NCBI GenBank assembly: GCA_035715725.1
Contig: DASTKT010000096.1
Span: forward strand, 1-64,000
From: JADGGV01 sp035715725
GTDB taxonomy: Bacteria; Gemmatimonadota; Gemmatimonadetes; Longimicrobiales; RSA9
DNA length: 64,000 nt
Direction: 5' to 3'
Position 1 is the first letter of the stretch. Each line of letters begins with the position of its first letter. The translations under genes and the position numbers were made by a program. The notes under the pieces are model-generated. The model ran no database searches. It saw only the letters and a list, made by a program, of their open reading frames with translations, and was not told where the DNA came from. Below, in pieces: positions 61,143 to 64,000 of the stretch.

Positions 61143-61358
61143 ATGGCGGAGGCGCGCTACCTGGTGCGGGGGATCGGGGATGCGGAATCGGCCTTCAAGG
61201 TCGAAGCCATGCTGCACAGCAAGGTCGGGGTGCAGGAGGTGCGGGCGGACCCCGAGACGGGGGAGCTCTGGATCCGCTTCGACGAGCGGCTCGTGCCGCC
61301 GCCGCGCCTGAAGAGCTACCTGGAGAGCGCCGGCGTGAGGACGGTGCGCCCGCTCTGA
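61143..61358 (+). CDS. HMA-like small protein lacking the metal CxxC
   Basis: 71 residues with a ferredoxin-like beta-alpha-beta-beta-alpha-beta pattern: RYLVRGIGDAESAFKVEAML, GVQEVRADPETGELWIRFDE, then LKSYLESAGVRTVR. This is the heavy-metal-associated (HMA) layout, but the usual CxxC between the first strand and helix is replaced by GDAES, so metal binding is unlikely. GGGAGGG lies before the ATG. It is convergent with hslO. Confidence 0.7.
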   Translation: MAEARYLVRGIGDAESAFKVEAMLHSKVGVQEVRADPETGELWIRFDERLVPPPRLKSYLESAGVRTVRPL

Positions 61359-61407
61359 GCGCGCCGGCTCCGCCGGCCGGCGGTCCGCACCCGACCGAAG
61401 CGCCGCT

Positions 61408-62313
61408 TCAGGCGGCCTTGAGCTGGTCGATCAACGTATCGATGTCTTCCGTGGTGAAGCGGTACTCGGCCGTGCAGAACTGGCAGACGGCCTCGGTGTG
61501 GCCACGCGCCGCGCCCTCTGCGCGCATCTCCTCGAGCGCAGACTGTCCCAACAGCATCAGCGCGCGCTCCGCCCGCTCCCGCGAGCACGGGCAGTGGAAC
61601 TGGACCGGCACGCGGTCCAGCAGGTCGTAGCCGTCCGGGAAGATCCGGCCCAGGATGTCCTCCGGCGAATCCCCGCTCCGCAGCATGGTGGTGGGGTGCG
61701 GCAGCGAGCGGATCTTCGCCTCGATCTCGTCCACGGCGTCCTCCGCCAGCCCCGGAAGCAACTGGACGATGTAGCCGCCGGCGGCCTCCACGCTGCCGTC
61801 GACGCGGACGAAGACACCGATGCCGACGGCCGACGGCACCTGCTCGCTGTGCGCCAGGTAGTACGCCAGGTCCTCGCCGATCTCTCCGGATACGATCTCG
61901 ACCGTGCTGGCGTACGGATGCCGCATCCCCACATCCCGCGTGACCGTGAGCCGGCCGGTGGTGCCCACCGCGCCGCGCACGAACAGCTTGCCGTTACGCA
62001 CCTGCTCGATCTCGGGCCGCGGGTTCGACACCAGCCCGCGCACCTCGCCCCGCCCGTTCGCGGTGGCGAGCAGCGTGCCGGCCGGGCCGTCCCCCTGGAT
62101 CCGCACCGTGACCAGGTGCTCGTCCTCCTTGAGCATCGCGCCGAAGATGAGCGCGCCCATGGCCAGGCGTCCGAGCGCCGCGGTGGTTACGGGATAGGTG
62201 CCGTGCCGCTCGTGCAGCGCCTCGACCACTCCCGTAGCCTCGATGGCGAACGCGCGGACGAGGCCGTCGTGCGCCGTCGCCCGGGCGATGTAGTCGTGCT
62301 TCCGCTCCTGCAT
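61408..62313 (-). CDS. hslO: Redox-regulated chaperone Hsp33
   Basis: 301 residues. The C-terminal zinc switch CPCS...CQFC (FHCPCSRERAERAL and AVCQFCTAEYRF) has all four Cys. The N-terminal domain shows GALIFGAMLKEDEHLVTVRI and GPAGTLLATANGRGEVRGLV. Hsp33 holds unfolding proteins when oxidative stress opens its disulfides. It lies downstream of the GroES-like gene in the same direction, separated by a terminator. Confidence 0.96.
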   Translation of the reverse strand: MQERKHDYIARATAHDGLVRAFAIEATGVVEALHERHGTYPVTTAALGRLAMGALIFGAMLKEDEHLVTVRIQGDGPAGTLLATANGRGEVRGLVSNPRPEIEQVRNGKLFVRGAVGTTGRLTVTRDVGMRHPYASTVEIVSGEIGEDLAYYLAHSEQVPSAVGIGVFVRVDGSVEAAGGYIVQLLPGLAEDAVDEIEAKIRSLPHPTTMLRSGDSPEDILGRIFPDGYDLLDRVPVQFHCPCSRERAERALMLLGQSALEEMRAEGAARGHTEAVCQFCTAEYRFTTEDIDTLIDQLKAA

Positions 62314-62389
62314 GCAATCTCCGTCTTCTTCGATGGGTGACGACCTGGGGTACCCCGCCGGCGACGTGGAGAGCCGTGGGAGAGCGAAA

Positions 62390-62433
62390 TGCGACGAGGG
62401 GGCGGCCCGCTCTCCGGCCGCCCCCTCGTCGCA
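62390..62433 (-). terminator. Strong hairpin after the GroES-like gene
   Basis: A perfect 18-base inverted repeat (TGCGACGAGGGGGCGGCC / GGCCGCCCCCTCGTCGCA) with an 8-base loop lies 12 bases past the stop of the GroES-like gene, followed on the minus strand by ATTTCG. It probably ends that transcript. Confidence 0.7.
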
Positions 62434-62445
62434 TTCGCGCCGGCT

Positions 62446-62823
62446 TCACCAGCCGGGCTCGGGGAGGTCCTCCTCGCGCACCAGCACGAGGATCGCCGCC
62501 TGCGGGACGACCAGGTACTTCTCCCCCTCGAACGTGATCTCGACCGCCGCGCGGCGGAAGAAGATCGCGTAGTCGCCCGGACGTGCCTGCACGGGCAGGT
62601 ACTTCGCCTCGGTGCCGCCGATGCGCCAGGGCTCGTCGTCGAGCTCGGTCGGCGCGGAGATCGGGGTGCCGGGGCCGCGCGCCACGACCTTCCCGGCCTG
62701 CACGGCCTGGCTGTCGAGGGCCGTCGGCGGCAGGTACAGCCCGACCCGTGTACGGTCCTCGCCCGCCTCGGGCTGGATGAGGACGCGGTCACCGACGACG
62801 ATGAGCTTCTTTTTCGGTTCCAT
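62446..62823 (-). CDS. GroES-like co-chaperonin (Cpn10 fold), divergent
   Basis: 125 residues against about 97 for GroES. The start IVVGDRVLIQPEAGEDRTRVG and the end EKYLVVPQAAILVLV follow the Cpn10 beta-barrel layout, with AGKVVARGPG matching the GroES middle. An insert of about 25 residues (LDDEPWRIGGTEAKYLPVQA) and a different mobile loop set it apart. No groEL lies in the window. It may be a specialised co-chaperonin or a stand-alone Cpn10-fold protein. Confidence 0.82.
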   Translation of the reverse strand: MEPKKKLIVVGDRVLIQPEAGEDRTRVGLYLPPTALDSQAVQAGKVVARGPGTPISAPTELDDEPWRIGGTEAKYLPVQARPGDYAIFFRRAAVEITFEGEKYLVVPQAAILVLVREEDLPEPGW

Positions 62824-62962
62824 GTCCGAACAATGTCAGGAGTTGTCGCCGCGATCAAGCGGCGCGGCCCGCCCGATCGCCCATGGCTCCGCCCCGGATC
62901 CGGTGCCACCGTCGCGCGAGCCCGGCCCGATGTGGGCCGGCGGGACTCGGCCGGAGGGAGGC

Positions 62963-63181
62963 ATGACGACGAGCGGCGGGCATGGCGGCAGGCCCGGGAG
63001 GTCGCCGACGACGCGGCGCCCCTTCACCTTCCTGCTGGACGAGCGGCTCGTGGAGCGCGCTCGCAGCGAGGTCGGCGAAGGGGACGTGGTGCGGAGCATC
63101 GAGGCGGCGCTGGCGGCCGCCATCGACTACCAGCTCTGGGTCCGGGAGGTCCGTTCCGGCGAGCGGGGTGTGCTCTCCTAG
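62963..63181 (+). CDS. Small possible ribbon-helix-helix protein
   Basis: 72 residues starting after GGAGGGAGG. A disordered basic N-terminus (about 1-18) is followed by PFTFLLDERLVERARSEVGE and SIEAALAAAIDYQLWV, a strand-helix-helix pattern like RHH antitoxin or CopG-type proteins. No toxin partner is adjacent, so DNA binding is only suggested. It is divergent from the GroES-like gene and overlaps the last gene's end. Confidence 0.6.
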   Translation: MTTSGGHGGRPGRSPTTRRPFTFLLDERLVERARSEVGEGDVVRSIEAALAAAIDYQLWVREVRSGERGVLS

Positions 63182-64000
63182 GGGACGAGGGGACGCGACC
63201 AGCGGACGCCGAAGCGGTGCACCGCGCCGAAGAAGTCGAGGTTGCGGTACGTGTAGTCGAGGGCGAGCGCGCCGAGGGAGATGCCGCCGCCGATCTCGAG
63301 CGGACCGAGGCCGCCGTCACTCTGGTCGGTGCTGTAGCCGACGCGTCCGACCGCGCCGAAGCGGGATGCGCCGCCGGGGAGCAGGCCGGCCTCGACGCCG
63401 GCCGCGAGCCCGCCGGTCTTTTCCTTCAGCCGCTGGACGTAGTCCGCGGCGACGAGCAGGCCGAGACCCCGCTGGCCGCCGGCCTGGAACGTCGCGCCGA
63501 CGCGGGCCTCGGTCGGCAGCCGGCCGGCGTCCCCGGAGAGCGAGCCGCCCAGGTTGCGCAGCGCGGCGCCGACCGTGAGCGCGGAGGACACGGACGCCTG
63601 CGCACCGAGGTCGAAGATCGGCGCGCTGCTCGTCTCCCCCGCGATCGAGCTGGAGACGAAGCCGGCGCCGGCGCCGAGGCGGAGTCGGCCGTCGCGGAGC
63701 GGGAGCGAAGCGGACAGCCGGCCGGCGGCCTCGCTCTCGGACACGGTGCTGCCGGTCTCGGTGCCGCGCTGGCCGCCGAAGATCGGGTCCGCAACCACCT
63801 CGCGCACGGAGCCGCCGTTCAGGTAGGCCAGCCCCGCGCCGATGGAGAGCGAGCCCACGCGGAAGGCGCCGGCCAGCGACCCGAGCGAGATGTCCTCGAC
63901 GAAGCGCTCGTAGGAGAACGACGCCCCTGTCCGGAGCGAGGCGAGCCCGGCCGGGTTGTAGAAGACGACGTCGGCGTCGCCGGTCGCAGAGGTGTAGGCC
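63178..64000 (-). CDS. PorV/UPF0164-like outer-membrane beta protein (5' end beyond window)
   Basis: The visible 273 codons run from the window edge to the stop at 63178; the start is outside. The visible N-terminus (AYTSATGDADVVFYNPAGLA) is the signature of PorV/PorQ and UPF0164 proteins: an early Asn-Pro-Ala-Gly near the first strand. The remainder is Gly/Ala/Ser-rich alternating strands ending in VHRFGVRWSRPLVP. Such proteins form outer-membrane barrels, some linked to type IX secretion and surface attachment. The stop overlaps the small convergent gene by 4 bases. Confidence 0.8.
   Translation of the reverse strand, partial: AYTSATGDADVVFYNPAGLASLRTGASFSYERFVEDISLGSLAGAFRVGSLSIGAGLAYLNGGSVREVVADPIFGGQRGTETGSTVSESEAAGRLSASLPLRDGRLRLGAGAGFVSSSIAGETSSAPIFDLGAQASVSSALTVGAALRNLGGSLSGDAGRLPTEARVGATFQAGGQRGLGLLVAADYVQRLKEKTGGLAAGVEAGLLPGGASRFGAVGRVGYSTDQSDGGLGPLEIGGGISLGALALDYTYRNLDFFGAVHRFGVRWSRPLVP

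Overview
The window is about 70% G+C, densely coding and strongly third-position G/C biased, so most genes have long shadow frames on the other strand. Gene content points to a diderm, respiring bacterium: lipoproteins, TonB/ExbBD, an outer-membrane beta-barrel protein, a PorV-like protein, S46 dipeptidyl peptidase, and Alternative Complex III. The combination fits the Gemmatimonadota or a neighbouring phylum. That placement is inference from gene content; no rRNA gene is present.

Layout. 0.1-5.4 kb (minus): a prkA - small zinc-ribbon membrane protein - yhbH/yeaH-like - spoVR operon. 6.6-13.1 kb (plus): an overlapping run of NtrB/NtrY-like histidine kinase, nuclease/phosphatase-fold lipoprotein, second lipoprotein, NtrC-type sigma-54 activator, outer-membrane barrel and DUF4390-like protein. 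13.2-18.1 kb (plus): a small Cys-pair protein, a DUF255 thioredoxin-domain protein, and a LuxE-like/LuxC-like pair without luciferase genes. 18.1-23.8 kb: macro-domain protein, small conserved proteins, a lytic transglycosylase, tRNA-Asn, and a minus-strand unit of coiled-coil lipoprotein, histidine kinase and thioredoxin-reductase-like protein.

24.1-33.2 kb (plus) is a gas-vesicle cluster: gvpF/L, gvpG, a tandem ArsA/Get3-type ATPase, a second gvpF/L, a gvpA/J paralogue, a third gvpF/L, gvpK, another gvpA/J, a canonical-looking gvpA, a soluble GAF-PAS-PAS histidine kinase and a polytopic membrane protein, closed by a strong hairpin. No gvpN or gvpO is visible. The ArsA-like ATPase inside the cluster is the most intriguing item in the window.

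33.3-41.2 kb (minus): an APC amino-acid permease, a KUP potassium transporter, and a TonB-ExbB-ExbD-ExbD-TonB unit, preceded by a 50-residue membrane peptide. 41.6-49.4 kb (plus): actABCDEF encoding Alternative Complex III, without adjacent oxidase genes. 49.4-64 kb: TrmJ-like methyltransferase, branched-chain aminotransferase, MFS transporter, a GMC oxidoreductase, a PLP deaminase-family enzyme, S46 and M20 peptidases, a second lytic transglycosylase, Hsp33, a GroES-like protein, a small possible DNA-binding protein, and a PorV-like protein cut by the window edge.

All product names come from reading motifs and overall sequence character. No database search was run. Starts were chosen from ribosome-binding sites and stop/start overlaps.
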